A stretch of 64,000 nucleotides of DNA from the NCBI GenBank assembly GCA_963804885.1, contig CAWDSF010000007.1, forward strand, positions 1 to 64,000, in the 5' to 3' direction. Of this stretch, positions 37,697 to 45,598 are shown one piece after another. The number at the start of each line of letters is the position of its first letter. Position 1 is the first letter of the stretch. Below the pieces are notes generated by a model. The model searched no databases, had not been told where the DNA came from, and saw nothing but the letters and a program-made list of their open reading frames with translations. This stretch comes from PALSA-1004 sp963804885 (GTDB taxonomy: Bacteria > Pseudomonadota > Gammaproteobacteria > Burkholderiales > SG8-41). Both the position numbers and the translations under genes were made by a program.

Positions 37697-37891
37697 ATGG
37701 CCATTCATGACAGTGATTCGACGGCAGCGAGTGCTCCCGATCTCGCGCATGAAGACGAACGCGTCGAGGAGATTTTGCGGCGTGGCCCGGCCGGTGCGTT
37801 CGCCGTCGTCGGGGTCTCCACCCTCATCGTGATCGCGATCTTCTTCATCTTCTACTTCTTCGCCTTCCTGCCGCGGGGAGCCGTCCAGTGA
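37697..37891 (+). CDS. Small single-TM subunit of the oxidase cluster
   Basis: 64 residues: an acidic soluble N-terminus (AHEDERVEEILRRG) and one membrane helix (about 36-58, VVGVSTLIVIAIFFIFYFFAF). It sits between the triheme cytochrome and the CuA subunit, and its stop overlaps the GTG of the CuA gene (GTGA). Small single-helix subunits accompany ba3-type oxidases, and that is the likely role. There is no sequence motif to prove it. Confidence 0.72.
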   Translation: MAIHDSDSTAASAPDLAHEDERVEEILRRGPAGAFAVVGVSTLIVIAIFFIFYFFAFLPRGAVQ

Positions 37892-38568
37892 CGCCGACGG
37901 GTGCTGATGCCGCGCACGACTCGGTGGCCGTCGCTGACGCAGCCGAGCGCCGCTGGGCAATCATCGTCATGCTCATCATCGCGATGCTGCTGGCGACGAT
38001 GGTGTTCACCGGACTGCACTGGGCATCGATGCCGCCGTCGCGCGTCGAGACTATCGACCCGCGCAAGCTGCACATCTCGGGCGAGTTCGTCGAGAACAAC
38101 CTGGGCACGACGCTGGGTGCGGACGGCAAAGTCATCGTACGCCTTATTGCGCAGCAGTATTCCTTCGAGCCGCAATGTCTCGTGGTGCCGGCCGGCATGC
38201 CGGTCACCTTCCGTGCGACCAGCACCGATGTCATCCATGGCTTCGTCGTCGACAAGACCAACGCGAACGTGATGCTGATCCCCGGCTTCATCGCCACCTT
38301 CACCACCCGATTCGACAAGGCCGGCGAGCGCCTGATGCCCTGCCATGAGTATTGCGGAACGGGGCACGGGGCAATGTGGGGACGCGTTCAGGTGTTGCCG
38401 GCTGAAGTAGTTTCTGGCCAAAGCAAAGAGCGGGGAGAGGATGAGCTGTGTTCCTCGCTAAACGACTCGTGCTCGCGCATTTCTGGGTGGCCTTCGTGGC
38501 CTTCGTGGCCGCCCTGGTGCTCGGCGAGTGGCAGATGTTCGTGCGCAGCCCGCTTAGCGCGTGGGTAG
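37888..38568 (+). CDS. Cytochrome c oxidase subunit II (CuA), 3' end uncertain
   Basis: One N-terminal membrane helix (about 25-45) and a periplasmic cupredoxin domain with the complete CuA site C152-HEY-C156-GTG-H160-GA-M163 and an upstream His in DVIHGFVV. This is the electron entry subunit of a heme-copper oxidase. As read, the frame continues 121 bases into the subunit I gene, with a tail (SGWPSWPSWPPW) that is just the other frame of the subunit I helix. A one-base slip near 38430 would give a stop at about 38440, a normal junction. The GTG start overlaps the previous stop. Confidence 0.88.
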   Translation: MTPTGADAAHDSVAVADAAERRWAIIVMLIIAMLLATMVFTGLHWASMPPSRVETIDPRKLHISGEFVENNLGTTLGADGKVIVRLIAQQYSFEPQCLVVPAGMPVTFRATSTDVIHGFVVDKTNANVMLIPGFIATFTTRFDKAGERLMPCHEYCGTGHGAMWGRVQVLPAEVVSGQSKERGEDELCSSLNDSCSRISGWPSWPSWPPWCSASGRCSCAARLARG

Positions 38569-40067
38569 GCGACCCGGAGCACTACTACCGCTCGGTCACC
38601 GGCCACGGCACGGTGATGGGCTACGTCTTTCCGACACTGGTGGCGATGGGCTTCGGTTATGCGATCACCGAGCTTGCCTTGAAGCGCCCTCTGCTCGGCT
38701 TGCGCTGGGCATGGATCGGCTTCTGGCTCGTCATCATCGGGACGGTAATGGCCGCAGTGCCGATCGCGGTCGGCCGGGCCTCGGTGCTGTACACCTTCTA
38801 CCCGCCGATGATCGGCAGCGTCTTCTACTATCTGGGCGTCGTGCTGGTGGTGGTCGGCTCGTGGGTATGGGTGGCGCTGATGGCTATCAACCTCCGGGCC
38901 TGGAAGAGGGACAATGCCGGCAAGGCCGTGCCGCTGGCGATGTTCGGCAATGTGGCCGGCGCGTATCTGTGGGCCTGGACCTCCGTGGGCGCGGCCATCG
39001 AGATCATCTTCCTGATCCTGCCGGTTGCGCTCGGCTTCAAAAACACTATCGATGCCGGGCTGGCGCGCGTGTTCTTCTCGTGGACCTTGCACGCCATCGT
39101 CTACTTCTGGCTGATGCCGAGCTACATCGCGTTCTACACGATCGTGCCGCGCGCCATCGGCGGGCGGCTCTACAGCGACACGATGGGGCGGGTGGCCTTC
39201 ATCCTCTTCCTGGTGTTCTCGATGCCCATCGGCATCCACCACCTGTTCGCGGACCCGCAAGTGGGCGCAGGGTTCAAGTTTCTCCACGCTGCGTTCACCG
39301 CGATGGTGGCGGTACCCACCTTCCTGACCGTCTTCACCATCGTCGCCTCAGTCGAGATCGCGGCGCGGCTGCGTGGCGGCAAGGGCATCTTCGGTTGGGT
39401 CAAGGCGCTGCCGTGGGGCAATCCGATGATGCTGGCCGTCACCTTCTCTTTCATCATGCTGGGCTTCGGGGGGGCGGGCGGCATCATCAACATGAGCTTC
39501 CAGCTCAACGAGACGATCCACAACACGCAGTGGGTGACGGGCCATTTCCATCTCATCTTTGCGGGCGCCATCGTCATCATGTATTTCATGCTGGCCTACG
39601 ACCTGTGGCCGCAGCTCACCGGCTGCAAGCCGCTGCCCGCGGGACTCGTCAAGGCGCAACTGTGGCTGTGGTTCGTCGGCATGATGGTCATGACGTTGCC
39701 GTGGCACTGGGTCGGGTTGCTTGGCATGCCGCGACGCATGGCGTACTTCGATTTCTCCAACCCTGCACTGGACGGCCAGGGGTGGACCCTCGTTGCGGGT
39801 TCCATCGGCGGGCTGATGCTGGTGCTGTCCGGCCTGCTCTTCGTCTTCATCCTCGCGCGGGCCCGAAGCACCGCCGCGCAACCGGCGCCCTTCACCTTCA
39901 GCATCCCGGTCCACATGCCGGCAACGACGCCGGTCGCCCTGAACGGCTTTAGCCTCTGGCTCGCATTGATGATTGCGCTTACGCTCGTGAACTACGGCTT
40001 TCCGATCGCGCAGCTCGCCGTACTGAAAGAGACTTCGGTGCCTGCCATTCCCATCGGGGGACGATGA
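38448..40067 (+). CDS. Heme-copper oxidase subunit I, B-family (ba3-like)
   Basis: 539-residue integral membrane catalytic subunit that reduces oxygen to water and pumps protons. Metal ligands are visible: H53 in TGHGTVMGY (low-spin heme), H215 and Y219 in WTLHAIVYFW (CuB and the cross-linked Tyr position), H264/H265 in GIHHLFADP (CuB), and H366/H368 in GHFHLIFAG (heme ligands). The HAIVY form instead of HPEVY and the absence of A-family proton-channel motifs point to the B family. The start is GTG at 38448 behind GGGGAGAGGA. It overlaps the next gene by four bases. Confidence 0.92.
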   Translation: MFLAKRLVLAHFWVAFVAFVAALVLGEWQMFVRSPLSAWVGDPEHYYRSVTGHGTVMGYVFPTLVAMGFGYAITELALKRPLLGLRWAWIGFWLVIIGTVMAAVPIAVGRASVLYTFYPPMIGSVFYYLGVVLVVVGSWVWVALMAINLRAWKRDNAGKAVPLAMFGNVAGAYLWAWTSVGAAIEIIFLILPVALGFKNTIDAGLARVFFSWTLHAIVYFWLMPSYIAFYTIVPRAIGGRLYSDTMGRVAFILFLVFSMPIGIHHLFADPQVGAGFKFLHAAFTAMVAVPTFLTVFTIVASVEIAARLRGGKGIFGWVKALPWGNPMMLAVTFSFIMLGFGGAGGIINMSFQLNETIHNTQWVTGHFHLIFAGAIVIMYFMLAYDLWPQLTGCKPLPAGLVKAQLWLWFVGMMVMTLPWHWVGLLGMPRRMAYFDFSNPALDGQGWTLVAGSIGGLMLVLSGLLFVFILARARSTAAQPAPFTFSIPVHMPATTPVALNGFSLWLALMIALTLVNYGFPIAQLAVLKETSVPAIPIGGR

Positions 40068-40885
40068 TGCAGGAACCCGCTCTGTACGCGTGGGGCAACC
40101 GCTGGTTTCGCTGGAGCGTCTTCGGCTTGGGCGGGCTGACGGTGGCCGCCCTGCTCGTCGGCTTTGTCTGGCTGCCGTCGGTGCAAGGCGACTTCACGGC
40201 GAAGGGCATGTGGGACAGCATCTGCCGGGCGGCGGGCGTGCCCAGCGAATGGAGTTCCACCGGTAATTGGCCGAAGTCGAGCAAAGGCACGACCAATGTC
40301 GTGCTGACGAGCGAGATGACACGCTCGGGCGCCGGCGACGCTGTCGGCCGCGGCGCGACCATCGCGGTCCAGCAGTGCAGCATGTGCCACGGCGCGCAAG
40401 GCATGAGCGATGGTAATTCGCCGAACCTGGCAGGGCAGTATCCCGAGGTCGTCATCAAGCAGCTTTATGACTACAAGCGCGGAGATCGTTCGAGCGCGTT
40501 CATGCAAACGATTGCCAAGACGCTGACGGATCGCGAGATCCAGGACGTCGCGGCCTATTACGACTCGCTGCCCAAAGCGCGCGCAGCGCCGGTGCAAGCG
40601 GATGAACCCGGTGCGCCCGCGCTCGTCCGGGTGGGCGACCCGCTGCGAAACATCGTTCCCTGCGTGGCCTGCCATGGCGGCATCGATCACAAGATCGGCG
40701 CGCCGTGGCTGGAAGGAATGCCCAAGGAATATCTGCTAAGCCAGATGAAGGCCTTCGCGTCGGGTGAGAGGCGCAATGACAGCTACGGGCAGATGCGCAA
40801 CATGGTGCGTCTGCTCACGCCGCAGGAGCTCGAGAGCGTCGCGGAATTCTATGCGCGGCGGGAGCCGGCGATCGCCTCTCGTTGA
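40064..40885 (+). CDS. Membrane-anchored diheme cytochrome c
   Basis: 273 residues. One N-terminal membrane helix (about 17-37, FGLGGLTVAALLVGFVWLP), then two c-type domains with C105-SM-C108-H109 and C200-VA-C203-H204. The PNLAGQYPEVVIKQLYDYKRG and IGAPWLEGMPKEYLLSQMKAF elements are c4-like. It overlaps the oxidase subunit I gene by four bases (ATGA), so it is almost certainly a subunit or dedicated donor of the oxidase. The cluster as a whole carries seven c-type hemes. Last gene of the cluster. Confidence 0.9.
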   Translation: MMQEPALYAWGNRWFRWSVFGLGGLTVAALLVGFVWLPSVQGDFTAKGMWDSICRAAGVPSEWSSTGNWPKSSKGTTNVVLTSEMTRSGAGDAVGRGATIAVQQCSMCHGAQGMSDGNSPNLAGQYPEVVIKQLYDYKRGDRSSAFMQTIAKTLTDREIQDVAAYYDSLPKARAAPVQADEPGAPALVRVGDPLRNIVPCVACHGGIDHKIGAPWLEGMPKEYLLSQMKAFASGERRNDSYGQMRNMVRLLTPQELESVAEFYARREPAIASR

Positions 40886-41048
40886 CGAGCGCCAATCCTT
40901 TTCGAGGGCCGCGATGGCGAGGGCGGCATCATCAAGGTAATCACCGAACCAGTTAGGCTGCGCTTGTTTCGCGTCGTTGCGCCCCTTTCGATTCAGTTTC
41001 CGCGTTCAGTGCTATATTCGAACGGCCATTTCTCAAGGAGGAACAAAA

Positions 41049-41258
41049 ATGAAAGCCGCTCTCTTACTTGCAGGTGTATTGGCGCTCTCGTTGAGCGCAT
41101 GTGACAAGAAAGAAGCTCCGCCCCCCGTCGCGCCTCCGGTGCCGAAAGTCCAGTCATCCGCGCCGGTCCCGTCGACCACGATGAGCAACGACGACAAGGC
41201 CAAAGCCGCGGAAGCGGCGCGGGCAGCGGCGAAAGCGGCGGGCGGCGGCAAAGAGTAA
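41049..41258 (+). CDS. Small proline/alanine-rich lipoprotein
   Basis: 69 residues: signal peptide II with lipobox LSLSAC, then DKKEAPPPVAPPVPKVQSSA and an Ala/Lys-rich helix (KAKAAEAARAAAKAAGGGKE). ATG at 41049 follows a strong AAGGAGG site. It resembles many short unclassified lipoproteins of betaproteobacteria, with no enzymatic feature. It stands alone between the oxidase cluster and a Bug receptor gene. Confidence 0.75.
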   Translation: MKAALLLAGVLALSLSACDKKEAPPPVAPPVPKVQSSAPVPSTTMSNDDKAKAAEAARAAAKAAGGGKE

Positions 41259-41390
41259 TTCGCAGCCAGATGGTATTTAGCAGGAGCGTCTGCACGTGCC
41301 GCCCTTGTAGAAGGAGTGCTTGAATGTCACCTCCCTTGCGAAGCGGGGGAGGAGTAGGGTGGAAGCAAGCGATGTAAATCTCCGGGTGGC

Positions 41391-41423
41391 GCGCTTAACC
41401 TGCCGACTGAGCTACACTGCTTC
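41391..41423 (-). other. tRNA 5'-half-like fragment
   Basis: On the minus strand AGTGTAGCTCAGTCGGCAGG, followed by TTAAGCGC, looks like the acceptor end and D-arm of a tRNA (TAGCTCAGTCGGxAG). No matching anticodon loop, T-arm or 3' acceptor strand follows; instead the sequence runs into a TCTCCGGGTGG piece like the REP at 29734. If real, it is a relic. Confidence 0.3.
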
Positions 41424-41448
41424 CGTCGCCAGTCAGGGGAGGAGCACC

Positions 41449-42426
41449 ATGATTCGTCGCGCGCAATCGCGGTGCCGATACGCACTCGTCGCACTGCTCG
41501 CGGGCATCGCCGCACCCGCTCCGGCGCAAAATTATCCCGCCAAGTCGATCCGTTTCATCGTCGCGTACGCGCCCGGCGGCGGCACCGACGTCACCGCGCG
41601 ACCGATCGCTGCCAAGCTCTCCGAGCGCTACGGCCAGTCGGTGTTCGTCGACAACCGCGCCGGCGGCAACGGGATGATAGGCGCGGACCTCGTCGCGAAG
41701 AGCGCGCCTGACGGCTACACCGTGCTGGTGAGCGCGTCGAGCGAGATGTCGATGAACGTCGCGCTCTTCAGCAAGATGCCGTATGACCCCGTCAAAAACT
41801 TCGCGCCCGTCACGCTCGTCTCGGTGAGCCCGCCGCTCCTGCTCGTGCATCCGTCGGTGCCGGTAAAGAGCGTCAAGGAGCTGATCGCGCTGGCTAAAGC
41901 GCAGCCTGGCAAGCTCGCCTATGCGTCGGTCGGCATCGGCTCGCCGCAGCACTTCGCGGGCGAACTCCTGAACCTCGAAGCGAAGATCAAGATGAACCAC
42001 GTCCCGTACAAGGGTGCCGCCCCGGCGTTGATCGATCTCGTGGGCGGGCACGTGCCGGTGGGCATGATCGCGGTCGTGGTGGCGATCCCGCACATCAAGA
42101 CGGGCCGGCTGCGGCCGCTGGCCGTCACCGCGCTCAAGCGCTCGCCGTCGCTGCCCGACGTGCCGGCGATATCGGAAACGCTACCCGGCTTTGACATCGG
42201 CCAGTGGTTCGCGGTGTGGGTGCCGGCCGGCACGCCGCCGGAGATCGTGAAGAAGCTCAACGCCGATATCGTCGCGATCGTGCAGGCGCCGGACTTCCGC
42301 GCATCGATGCTCGAAGTCGCCACCGAAGTGGTTGGCGGCACGCCTGAGGAATTGCGGAAGCTGCAGATCGCCGAGATCGAAAAATACAAGCGCATCGCGC
42401 AGGCGGCGAATATCAGGACGGATTGA
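41449..42426 (+). CDS. Bug/TctC-family receptor
   Basis: 325-residue periplasmic receptor. A signal peptide (about 1-27, ending APAPAQ) is followed by NYPAKSIRFIVAYAPGGGTD, VFVDNRAGGNGMIG, PDGYTVLVSASS, LAYASVGIGSPQHFAGEL and NHVPYKGAAPALIDLVGG. ATG at 41449 is chosen for its GGGGAGGAGC site. The C-terminus KRIAQAANIRTD is normal for the family. The ligand is unknown and no transporter membrane gene is nearby. The stop codon is followed immediately by TATAAGAGACAG, discussed separately. Confidence 0.9.
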   Translation: MIRRAQSRCRYALVALLAGIAAPAPAQNYPAKSIRFIVAYAPGGGTDVTARPIAAKLSERYGQSVFVDNRAGGNGMIGADLVAKSAPDGYTVLVSASSEMSMNVALFSKMPYDPVKNFAPVTLVSVSPPLLLVHPSVPVKSVKELIALAKAQPGKLAYASVGIGSPQHFAGELLNLEAKIKMNHVPYKGAAPALIDLVGGHVPVGMIAVVVAIPHIKTGRLRPLAVTALKRSPSLPDVPAISETLPGFDIGQWFAVWVPAGTPPEIVKKLNADIVAIVQAPDFRASMLEVATEVVGGTPEELRKLQIAEIEKYKRIAQAANIRTD

Positions 42427-42438
42427 TATAAGAGACAG
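42427..42438 (+). other. 12-base match to Tn5/Nextera mosaic end
   Basis: TATAAGAGACAG directly after the Bug stop codon equals the inner 12 bases of the Tn5 mosaic end used in tagmentation adapters. The remaining seven bases of the 19-base end do not match. It may be an adapter remnant or chance. Confidence 0.35.
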
Positions 42439-42449
42439 CCGCCGGAAAT

Positions 42450-42517
42450 ATGAACGGCAGGGACCGGAAAGCGCGACTGGCCGGAGTCGACCTTGGGCTG
42501 CCGGTCAAGTATTCCGC
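42450..42517 (+). repeat. Non-coding element shared with 47377-47429
   Basis: ATGAACGGC, 15 variable bases, CGACTGGCCGG, then a variable stretch and TATTCCGC. The same three blocks in the same order occur on the minus strand at 47429-47377. Both lie beside genes of the ABC_sub_bind receptor family. Confidence 0.5.
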
Positions 42518-42538
42518 ATAGTGGTCATTCGCCAAAGA

Positions 42539-43516
42539 TTATTCGATCACCTTATCGGCACGAACCAGTATTGAGTTGGGAATCTTGATGCCGAGCACCG
42601 TAGCGGTTTTCATATTGATTACCAACTGAAACTTGGTCGCCTGCTCGACGGGAAGATCACCGAGCCTCGCGCCTTTCAGGATCTTGTCGACGTAGGTCGC
42701 GGCACGAATGAAATTGGATTCTATATTAGCGCCGTAGCTAATAAGCGCGCCGGCTTCTGCATATTCTTTAGTTGCCGCGACCGCCGGCAAATGCATGGTC
42801 GCTGCGAATTCATTCAATAACTTTCGATTATTGAAATTTGTACCGCCTTCCAGAAAATCGAATGAATCCGCATGCCACTCCTTCAAGCGCGTAGCGACCT
42901 GTTCAAAATCCTCACGACGCTCCAGTTGGACGGCCAGAGTTTGCATGCGAAGCGCTTTGGCTGCACGCTCAGCTTCGGCAATTTGAGTGGCTTGCTCGCC
43001 TCCCGTAATAATCGCGACGCGAGCTATTTTGGGTAAAATCTCTTTCAATAACTGCAAGCGCTTGGCAGTCAAGTCTGTCGTTACGGTCGACAAGCCGGTA
43101 ATGTTCCCCCCCGGTTTTGCGAGACTTGCCACGAACCCACTCCCGATTGGGTCGCCCACGGCTGCGAATACTATCGGGATATTTTTGATCGCCCGATTCG
43201 CAGCGCGCGTTGCGAGGGTATTTGTAGCAAGTACGACGTCCACACGTTTTGCCACGAGGTCGGCCGCCAGCGCCGGCAGGCGATCGGGATACCCGTCCGC
43301 AAAACGGATCATGAAGAAGATGTTATTTCCTTCAACGTACCCGATCTTCTCAAGTCCTTTTACGAATGCGTCTATATTAAAACTATCGGATATAGAACTG
43401 CCGCTCGCCAAAATGCCGATGCGCCACGCCTTCGTTTGGGACTGGGCGAGAGACGCCAGGGGAGAAAGCAACGCGCTTGCGCCAAGCGCAACGATAAGTT
43501 TGCGGCGATTGTTCAT
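42539..43516 (-). CDS. ABC transporter substrate-binding protein (ABC_sub_bind family)
   Basis: 325-residue periplasmic receptor of the ABC_sub_bind (PF04392, TrpX-like) family. It begins MNNRRKLIVALGASALLSPL (signal peptide to about 30), then AWRIGILASGS, DRLPALAADLVAKRVDVVLA, PIVFAAVGDPIGSGFVASLA and KPGGNITGLST, and ends NSILVRADKVIE. This copy is intact, unlike the related array at 58973-62892, and all start and end with the same sequences. No permease or ATPase gene is adjacent. Ligand unknown. ATG at 43516. Confidence 0.9.
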   Translation of the reverse strand: MNNRRKLIVALGASALLSPLASLAQSQTKAWRIGILASGSSISDSFNIDAFVKGLEKIGYVEGNNIFFMIRFADGYPDRLPALAADLVAKRVDVVLATNTLATRAANRAIKNIPIVFAAVGDPIGSGFVASLAKPGGNITGLSTVTTDLTAKRLQLLKEILPKIARVAIITGGEQATQIAEAERAAKALRMQTLAVQLERREDFEQVATRLKEWHADSFDFLEGGTNFNNRKLLNEFAATMHLPAVAATKEYAEAGALISYGANIESNFIRAATYVDKILKGARLGDLPVEQATKFQLVINMKTATVLGIKIPNSILVRADKVIE

Positions 43517-43546
43517 TTCCCTCCCGACATCTGCATCGCCCGCCAC

Positions 43547-44614
43547 TCAAGCGCAGGCGACGGTGTAGACGTCCCGCACGCCCTCGGGCAGCGGGTACTC
43601 GCGCCACGAGGCCCCCGCATCCTCGGTGCCGAATACCTGGCCGCAGCGCGACACGCAATAGACCTTTGCCGGATCGCGCGAGTGCGCAGCCACGGCCATC
43701 ATCGTGGCGTGCGCCTTCACGCCGTGATCGAAACGCCGCCACGTCTGACCGATGTCGTCGCTGCGGTAAAGCGAGCCGTCATTACCGCGCGCGGACACCG
43801 ACAGGCACGCGTACATGACGTGCGGGTCGATTGGCGAGACGATCACATCGCGGCAGTAGGTCAACGGCGAGAAGCGTCCGATCTCCATATCTTTCCACGA
43901 GGCGCCGCGGTCGTCGCTGCGAAATAACCCCATGCGTACCGCGAGAAACGCCGTACCCGTGGCCGCAGCGCTCACGGCAAAGGCATGCGAATCGAGCATC
44001 CCCTCCGAATCGATGTCGCTGCCCAGGCGGCTCTTCAGACGCGGATTCTCAGCGAGCTTGATGAGGGGCGCGGACAGATCCGTCCACGTATCGCCGCCGT
44101 CGGCGCTGCGGATGACGCCGCTCACTTCGAGCGCCGCATAGACGTCGTCCGGTGCGCCCGGATCGACGGCGATGCGCGTTACCCGTGCCGGGAACCCCAT
44201 CTCGCAGTGGCCGGGCGACTTCGCGCCGGTGAGTTTTTTCCAGTTGTCGCCGCCATCTTCGCTGCGATAAATGCCGATCGGCGCCACGCCCGCATACATG
44301 ACCTGCGGGCGCGTCGGGTGGAACGCGATCGACCACACCACCGCGCCGCGGTCGGGGAACCCCAGACGCTCCCAGTGCTCGCCGCCATCAGTGGTGCGAT
44401 AAGGGCCATCCTGCGTCCCCGCGTACATCACACCGGACTCGCGCGGATGCACGGCGAGCGCCCGCGCCTCGACATTCTCCGGCAGGCCGCTGGCGAGCGC
44501 CTGCCACTCGCCGTCACCGGGCGAGCGCCGGAACAGTCCGCCGGGGTGGCGCGTGCCGGACGATACCCAATGACCTGCTCCTGCGTAGATGTGCGTCGAA
44601 CCGTTGTTGGCCAT
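43547..44614 (-). CDS. BNR/Asp-box beta-propeller protein
   Basis: 355 residues without a signal peptide, made of sialidase-type Asp-box repeats: TTDGGEHW, SEDGGDNW, SADGGDTW, SDDRGASW, SDDIGQTW and TEDAGASW, six to seven blades. Such proteins are often annotated as exo-alpha-sialidase or glycosyl hydrolase, but no sialidase Arg triad or catalytic Tyr/Glu could be placed, so a binding or scaffold role is as likely. It ends 31 bases before the start of the ABC_sub_bind gene on the same strand, so both may be one transcript. Confidence 0.82.
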   Translation of the reverse strand: MANNGSTHIYAGAGHWVSSGTRHPGGLFRRSPGDGEWQALASGLPENVEARALAVHPRESGVMYAGTQDGPYRTTDGGEHWERLGFPDRGAVVWSIAFHPTRPQVMYAGVAPIGIYRSEDGGDNWKKLTGAKSPGHCEMGFPARVTRIAVDPGAPDDVYAALEVSGVIRSADGGDTWTDLSAPLIKLAENPRLKSRLGSDIDSEGMLDSHAFAVSAAATGTAFLAVRMGLFRSDDRGASWKDMEIGRFSPLTYCRDVIVSPIDPHVMYACLSVSARGNDGSLYRSDDIGQTWRRFDHGVKAHATMMAVAAHSRDPAKVYCVSRCGQVFGTEDAGASWREYPLPEGVRDVYTVACA

Positions 44615-44752
44615 ATTCTCCTCCTGAAAGCATCTGACTTATGCCGTCACCGCAATGCCTGCCTGCTCGCTGGGTTACCTGTTGCGGGATAGCCAGCCTG
44701 GCGCTCCACCTACTACAGGACGATAATCCGATCCTCGCCACGGAGCCAGTCG

Positions 44753-45535
44753 ATGTGCCAGCTTTTGGGGATGAACTGCAATATCCCCACCGACATCTGC
44801 TTTTCTTTCACCGGATTCCGGGCCCGCGGAGGCGCGACCGACGTACATCGAGACGGTTGGGGTATAGCCTTTTTCGAGGGCCGCGGCGTGCGCGTCTTTC
44901 TCGATCCGCAGCCTTCGGCGGAATCCCCGGTGGCCGAACTCGTGCGCAGTTACCCGATTCGCTCGCTCAACGTAATTGCCCACATTCGCAAGGCGACGCA
45001 AGGTTCCGTGGCCCTGGAGAACACGCATCCTTTCATGCGCGAGTTGTGGGGCCACTACTGGATCTTCGCCCACAACGGCGACCTGCGCGGGTACGGGCCG
45101 GCGCTCGACGGCAGCTTCTTGCCCGTCGGCCAAACGGACAGTGAGTCAGCCTTCTGTGAGCTGCTGCAGAAGCTTCGCTCCGGGTTTCCCTCCGGAATGC
45201 CTCCGCGCGCCGAACTGCACGCCGCAGTCGAAGATTTCGCCGCGCAACTACGTCCGCTGGGTGAATTCAACTTCCTGCTTTCCAACGGTGAATGTCTCTT
45301 TGTGCATCGCTCTACTGACTTGCATTACATCGTGCGCCAAGCCCCATTCGACGTGGCACATCTCAAGGACCAGGACGTCGCTATCGACTTCAGCGAAGTA
45401 ACGACACCCAACGACCGGGTGGCAATAATTGCCACTCTACCGCTCACCGACAACGAAACCTGGACACCACTGCCGGTCGACCGGGTGGCCATGTTTGTAG
45501 ATGGCCGCTATATCGATGAGTATGCGGGAGGATAG
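44753..45535 (+). CDS. Class II glutamine amidotransferase (YafJ-like)
   Basis: 260 residues. The N-terminal nucleophile Cys2 (MCQLLGMNCN), GWGIAFFEG, HIRKATQGSVALENTHPF and FAHNGDL are the class II (Ntn) glutaminase motifs that release ammonia from glutamine. There is no second synthase domain, as in the YafJ group, so the acceptor is unknown. It stands alone, 138 bases from the divergent BNR gene and convergent with the TIR-DUF805 gene. Confidence 0.92.
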   Translation: MCQLLGMNCNIPTDICFSFTGFRARGGATDVHRDGWGIAFFEGRGVRVFLDPQPSAESPVAELVRSYPIRSLNVIAHIRKATQGSVALENTHPFMRELWGHYWIFAHNGDLRGYGPALDGSFLPVGQTDSESAFCELLQKLRSGFPSGMPPRAELHAAVEDFAAQLRPLGEFNFLLSNGECLFVHRSTDLHYIVRQAPFDVAHLKDQDVAIDFSEVTTPNDRVAIIATLPLTDNETWTPLPVDRVAMFVDGRYIDEYAGG

Positions 45536-45598
45536 AATGCGCGGGAATTTTCGATCGTTCGATTGATCGGCGAATTGGCTTTTTGTGCTGCTGGCGTT

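Noticed and set aside
38561..39952. A 463-residue frame within the oxidase subunit I gene
   Set aside because: It is the +2 frame of a strongly conserved membrane protein and has no hydrophobic segments or motifs.
43547..44614. BNR protein as a true sialidase
   Set aside because: Asp-boxes are present, but the Arg triad and the catalytic Tyr/Glu could not be placed and there is no signal peptide; a generic beta-propeller call is safer.
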